A stretch of 64,000 nucleotides of DNA, taken from Planctomycetota bacterium. Lineage in GTDB: Bacteria > Planctomycetota > UBA1135 > UBA2386. Positions 42,757 through 52,645 of the stretch are shown here, piece by piece; within the stretch, counting starts at the first letter, position 1; each line of letters opens with the position of its first letter. The DNA lies in contig JAJFFD010000066.1 in the NCBI GenBank assembly GCA_021776805.1, positions 1 through 64,000 of the forward strand, written 5' to 3'. The notes under the pieces are model-generated. The model saw only the letters and a program-made list of their open reading frames with translations. It ran no database searches and was not told the DNA's origin. Both the position numbers and the translations under genes were made by a program.

Positions 42757-43805
42757 AGGCCGGCTGGCTGTTCCTGGCATTGCTGGGGCTCACGGCCTGC
42801 CGAAGCATTGGCCGGGCAAGTGAGCATTACGAAGTCTGTGCCCTGCCAGAATCTGCAGCGGCCTATCAGCAGGCCCGTTTGCACACCAATGCGGGTGAGT
42901 ATGAGCAGGCTTTGCCGCTACTGCGAAGCACGGTGCTGGCCTGTCCGGAGTTCATTCGCGGACACCTGCTGTACCAGGACGCGGCGATCGATGCGGGAGC
43001 TGCGGGCGAGGCTGCGATGCGCGAGTACTACGCAAGCTTCGACCATGCGGGGGACCAGGCGTTGGTCCTCTACCTCCGCTCACGGCTGGTAGACAACAAT
43101 CGTGACCGTCTCGACTTACTGAACCGGGTCGTTGCCTGGGATGAGACCTTCTATCGGGCCTACGTGGACAAGGCAGCGGTCTATCGCCGTAGCCAACGCA
43201 CCGGGCGCGCCCTGGATGAATTGCGTAATGCGGTTATGGCGGAGCCGGCGAGCATCGCGGCAAATCAGGCCATCGCCGAGGTCATGGTCCAGTTAGGTAG
43301 ATACTCCGAGGCTGCTGGGCATTATCGAACCCTGGTGCGATTGAGTCCCAGCAATCAAAGCGTGAAGAAGGACTACCTGAGCTTGCTCATCTACGAGCTC
43401 GGTGACCTGGATGACGCGGAAGTTTTGGTAGACGATTTGCTTGGCTTCGATGACTTGGATGTGGAGGCCTTGATGGACAAGGCAGCGATCGCCTGGATGC
43501 GGGGGCAACTGCAGGCCGCGCTTGATAGCTATCACCAGGTCCTACGTCTGGACCCGTCTCGCGCCGAAGCTGTGCTGAATCTGGGTAATCTCTACTACCA
43601 AGCGCTCGCTGACGATAGTGAGGAGGGGCGACGCCGCTATTGGCCGAAGGCGCGACTGGCCTACACGTACTATCTCGAGAACGGTGCTCAAGGCACTGCC
43701 TATGACCAACTCGATCAGTGGTTGACCGTGCCCATGCGTTTGCGCGAGATCGATCAATTGCTCGGTCCCCGGCCTGATCTGCCGGTGCGCCTGCAGGACT
43801 TCTAG
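42753..43805 (+). CDS. TPR-repeat lipoprotein
   Basis: 350 residues. The lipobox is LTAC (C16). TPR-like helical hairpins follow: AAYQQARLHTNAGEYEQALP, ALDELRNAVMAEPASIAANQ, 'AIAEVMVQLGRYSEAAGHYR' and 'ALDSYHQVLRLDPSRAEAVL'. Proteins of this kind act as scaffolds in envelope complexes; the partner is unknown, but the coupled lipoprotein upstream is a candidate. Its stop overlaps the convergent kinase-like gene by four bases. Confidence 0.8.
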   Translation: MKAGWLFLALLGLTACRSIGRASEHYEVCALPESAAAYQQARLHTNAGEYEQALPLLRSTVLACPEFIRGHLLYQDAAIDAGAAGEAAMREYYASFDHAGDQALVLYLRSRLVDNNRDRLDLLNRVVAWDETFYRAYVDKAAVYRRSQRTGRALDELRNAVMAEPASIAANQAIAEVMVQLGRYSEAAGHYRTLVRLSPSNQSVKKDYLSLLIYELGDLDDAEVLVDDLLGFDDLDVEALMDKAAIAWMRGQLQAALDSYHQVLRLDPSRAEAVLNLGNLYYQALADDSEEGRRRYWPKARLAYTYYLENGAQGTAYDQLDQWLTVPMRLREIDQLLGPRPDLPVRLQDF

Positions 43806-44542
43806 GCAGGTGGGGGCCGCTTTGGTCCGAGTAGTCGGGTGTCCAGGAGTGAGGCCATCGGGCCGCTGCGTGCCAGGGAGGAGCGCAGCCTGGACCAATC
43901 TTCTGCCGCCAATGGATCCCGAGCCGGTCCTGGCGGCAGGAGACGAAACCGAGGCGAGTCTATCTTGGCCAGCTCCCAGCGGCCTTCTCCACTGGAGCGC
44001 GCTAGCCAGTTGCGCAGGTCCATATTCCGATCGCGGAAACCCAGTGCGTGCATCGACTCGATTTGGCCGCGTAGATCGGCCAAGAGGGAGCGCCCCTGCC
44101 CAGGGTCAAGTTCGAGGAGGAGCCTATCGACTGGGCGGCCTGGCCAGGCTTCGGTGACCAGGCAGGCTCGGTTGACACCAAGGAAAGTCCGGTCTAGCCA
44201 GACTGCGGCAGGGCGCGGGGCGGGAAAGCCTGCCCGGGCAAGCCAGCGAAGGGCTCGGTATTCCCGCTCGGCCCTAGTCTCAGCAAAGGCGGTATTCCGG
44301 AGCCATCCCCGGCCCTTGGCGCGTAGGGAGGGGTAGTCGTAAGTCTTTACGTAGTAAGTCTTCGACCCAATCTCCTGGCAGCGCACCCAGGAGCTCAGCG
44401 CAGCCTTGACCGAGCGGCCAAGGGTGGGGCTGCTGAAAGCTGCCAAATCCTTTGGGCCGTATTGCTCAATGCGAGCGAGAAAGCTTGAGTCTGCTCTTAG
44501 CAGTCCCGGGAAGGCCGGGAAATTGCCCCTATCTGTCTTCAC
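43802..44542 (-). CDS. Kdo/LPS-kinase-like protein (InaA family), second copy
   Basis: 246 residues with a lipopolysaccharide-kinase-like fold. KTYYVKTYDYPSLRAKGRGW includes the candidate nucleotide-binding lysine. EREYRALRWLARAGFPAPRP precedes the hinge. FRDRNMDLRNWLA is the catalytic loop, and IDSPRFRL is the metal-binding position. It resembles the protein at 15949-16689 in layout and size but differs in sequence, so the organism may phosphorylate more than one core position. Substrate is inferred. Confidence 0.78.
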   Translation of the reverse strand: MKTDRGNFPAFPGLLRADSSFLARIEQYGPKDLAAFSSPTLGRSVKAALSSWVRCQEIGSKTYYVKTYDYPSLRAKGRGWLRNTAFAETRAEREYRALRWLARAGFPAPRPAAVWLDRTFLGVNRACLVTEAWPGRPVDRLLLELDPGQGRSLLADLRGQIESMHALGFRDRNMDLRNWLARSSGEGRWELAKIDSPRFRLLPPGPARDPLAAEDWSRLRSSLARSGPMASLLDTRLLGPKRPPPA

Positions 44543-44679
44543 AACAGTATGATTGACAGAAACTTATTCCCTTCGAGCCAAGCTGTCGAGGCAGGGCAAG
44601 GAATGGTGGAAGCATCTTCCCTGCGCTGCGGTCTTCGGCTTCTTCGAGGGGAGCTTGCCACCTTTAGTTGAGGCATGGG

Positions 44680-45087
44680 ATGAGGACCGTCACCAAGAAA
44701 GAACTGGTCAACCGCATAGCGGAGAAGACAGGCGTGACCAAGGTCGTTGCGAAGGACATCATCCAGTCCTTCCTCGACTCGATCATCTCCGAGTTGTCCG
44801 CCGGCAACCGTCTGGAATTCCGTGAGTTCGGAGTCTTCGAGACGAAGGAACGGGCGGCGCGGCGCGCGCAGAACCCGCGCACCTTGGAGAAGGTAGATGT
44901 TCCCTCCAAGCGCATCGTCAAGTTCAAGGTTGGACGGCTCATGCGCAAGAAGGTCTCCGGCGATGATGAGGATGGGGAGTCAGCCCCTGCTTCTGAGATT
45001 CCTGGCGAAGTCTCCAGCCCAGCTGCGGGTTCCGATGCGAGCATGGGCTTGGGCGGGCGGGCCACCATCGATCAACCACACAGCTAA
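44680..45087 (+). CDS. HU/IHF-family DNA-binding protein with an acidic tail
   Basis: 135 residues. The first 95 are a complete HU fold: MTKKEL-like start MRTVTKKELVNRIAEKTGVT, FLDSIISELSAGNRLEFREF, GVFETKERAARRAQNPRT and KFKVGRLMRKKV. The DNA-intercalating arm carries RTLEKVDVPSKR. A further 40 residues are acidic and flexible (SGDDEDGESAPASEIPGEV), unusual for HU. ATG 44680 is preferred over TTG 44668 because GAGG lies six to eight bases upstream. A second nucleoid protein candidate is the histone-like gene at 22908. Confidence 0.92.
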   Translation: MRTVTKKELVNRIAEKTGVTKVVAKDIIQSFLDSIISELSAGNRLEFREFGVFETKERAARRAQNPRTLEKVDVPSKRIVKFKVGRLMRKKVSGDDEDGESAPASEIPGEVSSPAAGSDASMGLGGRATIDQPHS

Positions 45088-45140
45088 GCTCACCTGGGAA
45101 AGTGAGCTAGGCCGGGAAGAACCGTGACTTGGGCCTGCCT

Positions 45141-46310
45141 TTAGCTGCGATCGAGTAAGGCAATACCCTGAGTGAGGTCGGCGAGAAGATCTTCCAGGTC
45201 CTCCACGCCTACCGAGAGTCGAATCAGGCCGTCCTGGAAACCCGCTGCGATTCTCTCCTCGCGAGGAATGCTCCCGTGGGTCATGGTGGCCGGATGATCG
45301 ACCAAGCTCTCCACGCCGCCGAGGCTTTCTGCCAGTGCGAAGAGCTTGAAGGAGGACGCGACGCGCTTCGCATCCTCGACACTTGCATCGAGTTCGAAGG
45401 AGACCATGCCGCCTGGATTGCGCATCTGTCTCTGGGCGAGCTCGTACTGCGTGTGGGAGGCGAGGCCTGGGTAATGGACCTTGCTCACTCGCGGATGTGA
45501 CTCGAGGTTCTCGGCGATGGCTTGAGCGTTGGCTGCGTGTCGCTCCATGCGGAGATGCAGAGTCTTTGTGCCGCGCATGGTGAGGAAGCAGTCGAGAGGC
45601 CCGGGCGTGCCGCCGACCGTGTTTTGGAAGTGGGCTAGCCGCGTATGCAGATCCGGATCGTCAACGACGATCGCGCCGCCGATCACGTCAGAATGGCCGC
45701 CTAGGTACTTGGTGGTCGAGTGGAAGGTGATGTCGATGCCCATACCAAGTGGCTGCTGTAGGTAGGGGGTTGCGAAGGTGTTGTCGCAGGCGCTGAGGAT
45801 GCCACGCGTCTTGCAGAGCTCCGCGACCGCCTTCAGATCCGTGAGCCTGAGCAATGGATTCGAAGGGCTCTCGATCATTACGAGCTTGGTTTCCGGCCGC
45901 ATTGCTCCCTCGAGGATCGCTAGGTCGGTCATGTCCAAGAAGGTGAAATCGACCCCGAACTTCTGATAGAGGGTGGTGCAGATCCGGTAGGTGCCCCCGT
46001 AGAGGTCGTTGCTGCAGATGACATGATCGCCGGACTGCAGGAGGTTGAGCACCGTATTGATGGCTGCCATGCCGGAGCTGAAGCAGAGGCCGTGTGCGCC
46101 ACTCTCGAGTGCAGCGATGTTCGCTTCCAGTGCAGTACGGGTTGGGTTGCAGGTACGCGAGTAGTCGTAGCCCTTGAGCTTCCCTGGTGACTCTTGTACG
46201 TAGGTGCTGGTCAGGTAGACCGGGGTCATGATCGCACCGGTGCTCGGGTCCGGGTCCTGTCCGGCATGGATGGCGCGGGTTGCGAAGCCTACTTGCTCAG
46301 GTTCTGTCAT
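45141..46310 (-). CDS. Trans-sulfuration PLP enzyme (cystathionine gamma-synthase/lyase family)
   Basis: 389 residues of the Cys/Met-metabolism PLP family. Visible are FATRAIHAGQDPDPSTGAIM at the start, YSRTCNPTR, FSSGMAAINTVLNLL, the PLP lysine in HSTTKYLGGHSDVIGGAI and SLGGVESLVDHPATMTHGSI near the end. Synthase and lyase cannot be separated reliably by eye. The ATG at 46310 follows GGAAG and gives the usual N-terminus; an ATG at 46352 is less likely. It is divergent from mutS2. Confidence 0.9.
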   Translation of the reverse strand: MTEPEQVGFATRAIHAGQDPDPSTGAIMTPVYLTSTYVQESPGKLKGYDYSRTCNPTRTALEANIAALESGAHGLCFSSGMAAINTVLNLLQSGDHVICSNDLYGGTYRICTTLYQKFGVDFTFLDMTDLAILEGAMRPETKLVMIESPSNPLLRLTDLKAVAELCKTRGILSACDNTFATPYLQQPLGMGIDITFHSTTKYLGGHSDVIGGAIVVDDPDLHTRLAHFQNTVGGTPGPLDCFLTMRGTKTLHLRMERHAANAQAIAENLESHPRVSKVHYPGLASHTQYELAQRQMRNPGGMVSFELDASVEDAKRVASSFKLFALAESLGGVESLVDHPATMTHGSIPREERIAAGFQDGLIRLSVGVEDLEDLLADLTQGIALLDRS

Positions 46311-46448
46311 GGTTTCTTCCGGTTCATCCCGGCCCTGAGGATCCCGAGGCAACGCTGCCCCCTGGGACCTCAGCCAGGAAGCCTACTTGGCGAACCGGAG
46401 CGCACAAGCCTTGATGGTCCGGTCCGCTTCGCCATGCTGAGTGGAGAT

Positions 46449-48524
46449 ATGGAGCCGGTACAGTTCGACCTGGAGACTCTCGAGTTTCGCGTGGTGCGCG
46501 AACTCCTGACCGAGCGCCTGGAGACTGCCCTGGGTCGACATCTAGTTCAGGCATTGGGACCCCTTGGGACAGCTGCGGAGGCCAATGCCGCTCTCGAGGA
46601 AGCGCGAGAAATCGCTGTCCGCCTGGCTGAGGAGGATCGCCCGCCGCTTGGTTCCGCCGTGGAGCTGCGTTCCTGGCTCGCGGCCTTCTTCGCTGGCGAG
46701 CATCAGCCGGAGACCAGGGATATCGCGGACCTGAAGAGGCTGTTGCGCTGTGCCCTCTCCTGCAAGTCCTGGCTTCGCGCCCGGGAGGGGCAGCAGGCCC
46801 TGTGGGGAATGGCCGAGGCTTTCCCCGATGTGCGCGCGCTCTTCGAGGAGTTGGAGAATGTGGTGGATGATCGTGGTGAAGTTCTGTCCAGCGCTTCCTT
46901 GCGGTTGGACGAGCTGCGGCGAGAGATCGAGTCGTCAGAGGGGGCGGTGCGGGCGGCCGCAGCAAGCTATGCCGGGCGAGAGGAGCTCAGGCGTTGTCTC
47001 CAAAGTACGGAACCATCCTGGCGCCATGGGCGGCCTGTGTTGCAGGTCCGTCAGGAGTTTCGGCACATGGTGCCGGGCATTCTGCATGATCGGAGCCAGA
47101 GCGGTGCCACCCTGTTCGTCGAGCCATCCTGTGTCGTCGAATTGGCCAACCGACTCTCCGATGCACGCGCCGCGGAGCATCGCGAGATTCAGGTAGTTCT
47201 CGCCCAGATCTGTCGCGGACTGCGGCGCTGCAGGGAGGAGGTTGATGCATCTCTGGCTGCGATCGAGAGGCTGGATCTCGCCCAGGCCCGGGCCAAGCTC
47301 ATCCACGTGGATGGTTATTATGCGGCCCCGGTAGTCGCAAGCGGCGTCCTGCGATTGCGACGCGCCTTGCATCCCATTCTCCTGAGTGCTCAGAATGAGG
47401 TTGATGCTCTCGTGCCCTTGGACATCACTCTTGGGGATCCCTACCGCATGATCGTGGTCACGGGTCCTAATACCGGTGGCAAAACGGTAGTGCTCAAGAC
47501 GGTGGGGCTGCTGGCTTTGATGGCCCTCTCGGGCATCCCAATCCCAGCGCAGGAGGGCAGCCAGATTCCTGATCTCGATGGGATCTTCGCTGACATCGGT
47601 GACGCCCAGGGCATCAGCCAGAATCTCTCGACCTTCTCTGCACACGTCACGCGGATCGCTCGTTGTCTCCACGGAGCCACCGAGCGCTCACTGGTTCTGC
47701 TCGATGAGCTCGGCGCGGGCACGGATCCGGAGGAGGGAGGAAGTCTGGGCTATGCCGTGCTCGAGGCCTTTGAAGAAAGGCGAAGCATGGCTGTGGTGAC
47801 CACTCATTTGGGCCAGCTGAAGGACTTTGCCTACAGCAACGAGGGCACGGAGAACGGTTCCATGTCCTTTGATGGCGAGACGCTGAGCCCCTTGTATCGA
47901 TTGGAGATCGGGATTCCGGGAACGAGTCACGCCCTCGATATTGCCGGCAGGGTCGGGATGCCCGCTGACCTGGTGCGACGGGCGCGCGAACTGCTGGGGC
48001 GCCAGGACCTTGGCCTCGAGGAGGTGATCGGCCAGGTGCAGAAGGCGCGAGTGCAGGCTGAGGACGCTCGGCAGAGGACGGAAGAGCTTCGCGGCCAGGC
48101 GGAAACTCGCGAGCGAGAGCTCCAAGTGAAACATCAGGAGATCGACCGACGTCAGGCCTGGCTGGAGGAGGAGGCCGATTCGCTAGTTGCCGAACAGCTG
48201 GGTGAGGTGCGCGACAGGCTCGAGGCCACCCTGAAAGATTTTGGCAACGCTCCGAAGCCCTTTGGTGAACGAGCTCAGGAGCTCCGGCGTGAACTGTCCG
48301 AGCTGCTTCGCGCGCGATCCTTGCACCGGCGCCGCATGCGATTCCTCGGTGAACTTCGCAAGGGCAGTCGCGTGTGGGTGCCAACCTTCCACAAGCTCTG
48401 CCTGGTCAAGAAAGTGGATCGGGCGCGAGATCTGATTACCATCGAGGCAGGCAGCATGCGTTTGGAGATTCCATTCGAGGACATCTCCTGGCTGCAGCCG
48501 ATCGATCCCCGCGACAAGAACTGA
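46449..48524 (+). CDS. mutS2: MutS2 family ATPase lacking the Smr nuclease domain
   Basis: 691 residues. It has an N-terminal helical core/clamp region, Walker A TGPNTGGKT near 339-347, FADIGDAQGISQNLSTFSAH, Walker B LVLLDELGAGTDPEEGGSLG near 415, then a coiled-coil (about 510-640). A KOW-like module follows (GSRVWVPTFHKLCLVKKVD), ending ISWLQPIDPRDKN. Most MutS2 proteins are about 780 residues with a C-terminal Smr endonuclease domain; it is absent here. MutS2 acts in suppressing recombination and in ribosome-collision rescue in Bacillus. ATG 46449 is chosen; ATG 46434 in frame is an alternative. It is divergent from the trans-sulfuration gene. Confidence 0.9.
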   Translation: MEPVQFDLETLEFRVVRELLTERLETALGRHLVQALGPLGTAAEANAALEEAREIAVRLAEEDRPPLGSAVELRSWLAAFFAGEHQPETRDIADLKRLLRCALSCKSWLRAREGQQALWGMAEAFPDVRALFEELENVVDDRGEVLSSASLRLDELRREIESSEGAVRAAAASYAGREELRRCLQSTEPSWRHGRPVLQVRQEFRHMVPGILHDRSQSGATLFVEPSCVVELANRLSDARAAEHREIQVVLAQICRGLRRCREEVDASLAAIERLDLAQARAKLIHVDGYYAAPVVASGVLRLRRALHPILLSAQNEVDALVPLDITLGDPYRMIVVTGPNTGGKTVVLKTVGLLALMALSGIPIPAQEGSQIPDLDGIFADIGDAQGISQNLSTFSAHVTRIARCLHGATERSLVLLDELGAGTDPEEGGSLGYAVLEAFEERRSMAVVTTHLGQLKDFAYSNEGTENGSMSFDGETLSPLYRLEIGIPGTSHALDIAGRVGMPADLVRRARELLGRQDLGLEEVIGQVQKARVQAEDARQRTEELRGQAETRERELQVKHQEIDRRQAWLEEEADSLVAEQLGEVRDRLEATLKDFGNAPKPFGERAQELRRELSELLRARSLHRRRMRFLGELRKGSRVWVPTFHKLCLVKKVDRARDLITIEAGSMRLEIPFEDISWLQPIDPRDKN

Positions 48525-48540
48525 CAGAATCTCCATCGGC

Positions 48541-49005
48541 GTGACTACTCCCGTGAACAACTCCGCCGAGAGGACCAAGGTCCTGCTCGCCGACAATGAC
48601 GCAGGTGTCGGCCGAGTGCTCGAACAGGTTCTGGCGCGCGAGGGCATCGATGTCCAGTGGGCTGCGGATGGTGAGATAGCCGTGCAGGCCCTGCGACGGG
48701 GGGGATTCCAGTTGCTGATCTGCGACCTCGACATGCCCAAGCTCAGTGGGGAGGAGGTGCTCGAGCACCTTGGGAAGATCCCAGCCGCTCCCCCGGCTCT
48801 GGTCATCTCGGGCTACCTGGATGCGAGCAGCAATCGCCGTCTCCTCGAGATTCCTGGGGTGAGAATGACCCTGCGCAAGCCCTTCGATGTCTTCGCCTTT
48901 GCTCGCCTGGTTGCCGATCTGAGTCGCGGGGGCTCCGGCGAGATCCCGGATGAACTCGCATCTCGCGCCGAACTCGCTGTCGGCAGAGAAGAGGCTGCAG
49001 GCTGA
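48541..49005 (+). CDS. Single-domain response regulator
   Basis: 154 residues of receiver (CheY-like) domain. The acidic pocket is VLLADNDAG, the phosphorylated Asp is in LLICDLDMPKLSG (near 62) and the conserved Lys is in TLRKPFD. No output domain follows; the last 30 residues are a polar tail. The start is GTG 48541. It lies 17 bases after mutS2 and overlaps aroC by one base. No histidine kinase is in the window, so the partner is elsewhere. Confidence 0.9.
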   Translation: MTTPVNNSAERTKVLLADNDAGVGRVLEQVLAREGIDVQWAADGEIAVQALRRGGFQLLICDLDMPKLSGEEVLEHLGKIPAAPPALVISGYLDASSNRRLLEIPGVRMTLRKPFDVFAFARLVADLSRGGSGEIPDELASRAELAVGREEAAG

Positions 49006-50180
49006 TGAACAGCCTTCTGAGTCGACTTTCCTTTCGTACCGCAGGCGAGTCCCATGGGCCGGCAGTAACCGCCCTCCTAGAAGGCATACCTCGAGGATTG
49101 GACCTCTCGCTCAGTGAGATCGACGCCGAACTGGCGCGTCGTCAGGGTGGTGCCGGTCGCGGGGATCGGCAGCGGATCGAAACGGATCAAGTCAGGATCA
49201 GCGCTGGCATGCGCAAGGGGCAGACCATTGGCTCACCCCTCTGTCTGGTCATTCGCAACCGCGACGAGAAGATCGATGAGCTTCCCGAGCCGAGTCGACC
49301 ACGCCCGGGGCATGCGGACTTGTCCGGAGCCTACCGCTATCAAGACCAGGATATCCGCGGCACTTTGGAGCGGGCTTCGGCCAGAGAGACGGTCGCTCGA
49401 GTTGCCGCGGGCGGGGTGGCCAAGCAGTTGCTGGCCAAGGCGGGCTGCCAGGTCTTTGGCTTCGTCCGATCCCTAGCTGGCGCTGAATTGCCCGCAGAGA
49501 TCCCCGGAGAAATCTCCGGTGATGGCCTGGAGAGCTTGCGTAAATTGCGTGATGCTAGCCGTTTATACACCCTCGACCGGGTGGTTGATGAGGCCATGTT
49601 CGCCGAGGTTGGTGCCGCAGGTAGGGACAAGGACACGGTCGGTGGAGTCGTCGAGGTCCAGGCGATCGGCCTCCTACCAGGAGTTGGCAGCCATCTGCAA
49701 TGGCACGAGCGTCTTGATGCCAGGCTCTCCGCAGCCATTGTCTCCATCCCTGCATTTAAAGGGGTCGAGTTGGGCCTGGGATTCCGCTCGGGCGCATTGA
49801 GGGGCTCGCAGGTCCATGACAGTATTCTCCCTGCGGCTGGTGCCTCTCGCCTGCGTCGGGGTAGCAATCGGGCCGGTGGCCTCGAAGGCGGCACAAGCAA
49901 CGGCGAGAACATCGTCATCCGCGGGGTGATGAAGCCGATCTCAACATTGCGGCGGGCCCTGCCCAGTGTGGACCTGGCGACCGGCGCCTCGGATGAGGCG
50001 GGCTACGAGCGTTCGGACATCTGTGCCTTGTCAGCCGCCTCGGTCATCGCGGAGGCCATGGTCGCCCTGGTTCTGGCGGATGCCTTGCTACATCGGGTCG
50101 GTGGGGAGTCCATGCTGGAGTTTCTTGCTCGACATCGAGCTCTCAGGGAAGGGGTGGCTGGACTCAGCGGGGGCAACTAG
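49005..50180 (+). CDS. aroC: Chorismate synthase
   Basis: The last step of the shikimate pathway, from EPSP to chorismate with reduced FMN. Recognised from FRTAGESHGPAVTALLEGIP at the start, RQGGAGRGDRQRIETDQVRI, RPGHADLSGAYRY, RASARETVARVAAGGVAKQLL and the C-terminal region GGLEGGTSNGENIVIRGVMKP. Length 391, normal. ATG 49005 overlaps the response-regulator stop. A tRNA-tuf operon begins 110 bases downstream. Confidence 0.96.
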   Translation: MNSLLSRLSFRTAGESHGPAVTALLEGIPRGLDLSLSEIDAELARRQGGAGRGDRQRIETDQVRISAGMRKGQTIGSPLCLVIRNRDEKIDELPEPSRPRPGHADLSGAYRYQDQDIRGTLERASARETVARVAAGGVAKQLLAKAGCQVFGFVRSLAGAELPAEIPGEISGDGLESLRKLRDASRLYTLDRVVDEAMFAEVGAAGRDKDTVGGVVEVQAIGLLPGVGSHLQWHERLDARLSAAIVSIPAFKGVELGLGFRSGALRGSQVHDSILPAAGASRLRRGSNRAGGLEGGTSNGENIVIRGVMKPISTLRRALPSVDLATGASDEAGYERSDICALSAASVIAEAMVALVLADALLHRVGGESMLEFLARHRALREGVAGLSGGN

Positions 50181-50233
50181 CCGTTCCTGCCTCGATGTCC
50201 CCAGATGCTTGGGGAAAAAGGCATTCAGCGGCC

Positions 50234-50261
50234 TTGATATGCCAGGGGCCCTCGCTATCTT
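50234..50261 (+). promoter_or_regulatory. Candidate promoter of the tRNA-tuf operon
   Basis: TTGATA (50234-50239) and TATCTT (50256-50261) are separated by 16 bases. Downstream lies a GC-rich discriminator (gccccctcc), typical of stable-RNA promoters under stringent control. The start site would fall near 50268, about 22 bases before the first tRNA. Prediction by eye only. Confidence 0.5.
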
Positions 50262-50289
50262 GCCCCCTCCTTTCTTCCGCGGCACGCCT

Positions 50290-50364
50290 GCTAGCGTAGC
50301 TCAACGGTAGAGCACCTGATTTGTAATCTGGAGGTTGTGGGTTCAACTCCCACCGCTAGCTCCA
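50290..50364 (+). tRNA. tRNA-Thr (anticodon TGT)
   Basis: The acceptor stem gctagcg pairs with cgctagc. The D arm is agctcaacggtagagc, the T arm gtgggttcaactcccac, and CCA is encoded. The anticodon loop is tttgtaa (anticodon TGT). The anticodon stem cctga/tctgg has one T-T mismatch (third pair). Confidence 0.95.
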
Positions 50365-50449
50365 TGATCGACAGGGTCTTGCGTTGAGTCAAGTCGAGCA
50401 GGTTGCACGGAGAAAGGCGATCCTCGAGGTCGCATAGACCCTCTCAATT

Positions 50450-50534
50450 GGGCGGATACCCAAGCGGCCAACGGGGTCAGACTGTAAATCTGATGGCATA
50501 GCCTTCGCAGGTTCGAATCCTGCTCCGCCCACCA
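50450..50534 (+). tRNA. tRNA-Tyr (anticodon GTA)
   Basis: Acceptor gggcgga/tccgccc, CCA encoded, and the long variable arm of class II tRNAs (85 nt in all). Anticodon loop ctgtaaa with stem tcaga/tctga. Confidence 0.96.
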
Positions 50535-50593
50535 GTGTCTGCAGCATCGGCTGTGGTCCTTTGACTTTGATCTTTCATGTGAATCGCTCGTCG

Positions 50594-50667
50594 GCGGGTG
50601 TAGCTCAACGGTAGAGCCCCAGCCTTCCAAGCTGGTAGTGTGGGTTCGATTCCCATCACCCGCTCCA
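50594..50667 (+). tRNA. tRNA-Gly (anticodon TCC)
   Basis: Acceptor gcgggtg/cacccgc, CCA encoded, anticodon loop cttccaa (TCC) with perfect stem ccagc/gctgg, T arm tgggttcgattccca. Confidence 0.97.
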
Positions 50668-50683
50668 AAGTTAGCGCTCCCAC

Positions 50684-50758
<75 letters not shown>

Positions 50759-50864
50759 ACCGAGGCGCGATTCGCCCTTTTTTCCAACCTCGAAACGCAA
50801 GCAACGAGAACAAACCACTGCCATTCTGCCGACTAGCGGCAGAATCCGAGCGGAGCACGTAAGA

Positions 50865-52067
<1,203 letters not shown>

Positions 52068-52093
52068 CACCGCGGCTTCGGCCGCGGCCTCAT

Positions 52094-52169
52094 AGGCCAG
52101 TAGCTCAATTGGCAGAGCACCTGATTCCAAATCAGGGGGTTGAGGGTTCAAGTCCTTCCTGGCCTGCCA
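52094..52169 (+). tRNA. tRNA-Trp (anticodon CCA)
   Basis: Acceptor aggccag/ctggcct, CCA encoded, anticodon loop ttccaaa (CCA) with stem cctga/tcagg, T arm gagggttcaagtccttc. It sits between tuf and secE, a common arrangement. Confidence 0.96.
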
Positions 52170-52207
52170 ATCTGAGTCTGATCCCGCACCTCTCGCCCCC
52201 AAGAACC

Positions 52208-52645
52208 GTGGCTTACAAGAAGGACCTAGGACGCTATGCCAGGATGTCGGCCTTTTGGGGCCTCTTCCTGCTTTTGGCCTACGGCTGCTTTACTGGCCTG
52301 GTATTCACCCTGCGTGGGTGGTTCTCAGGCCTGGGGTCGACCTTCACGGATGCTTGGGTAGACAAGCTCCCGCTGATTGGCTCGATCGATATGGCGATGG
52401 GGGTGACTCTCCTCTTCCTGGCTATCGGCGGGCTCGCAATTTCTCGCTTCCTCAATCGGCCCAAGTCGGCTGATCTCCTCATCGAAACCGAGGGGGAGCT
52501 GCGCAAAGTCACATGGCCTTCCACCAGCGAGACCTGGTCGGGTACGATCGCGGTCATCGTCACCGTGATCATCATGCTCTGCTTCCTCTATGCCTCTGAC
52601 CTCTTCCTTAGTGGCCTGCTCAGCAGGCTAATGGGGGGAGCGTAA
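52208..52645 (+). CDS. secE: Preprotein translocase subunit SecE (three membrane helices)
   Basis: 145 residues. Three hydrophobic segments, about 14-34, 57-80 and 115-137, and the conserved cytosolic motif ELRKVTWPSTSETWSGTIAV before the last helix. Most bacteria outside the gamma group have a 60-70-residue SecE with one helix, so the N-terminal two helices are an addition. The start is GTG 52208. The stop TAA shares its last base with the nusG ATG (TAATG). Confidence 0.92.
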   Translation: MAYKKDLGRYARMSAFWGLFLLLAYGCFTGLVFTLRGWFSGLGSTFTDAWVDKLPLIGSIDMAMGVTLLFLAIGGLAISRFLNRPKSADLLIETEGELRKVTWPSTSETWSGTIAVIVTVIIMLCFLYASDLFLSGLLSRLMGGA

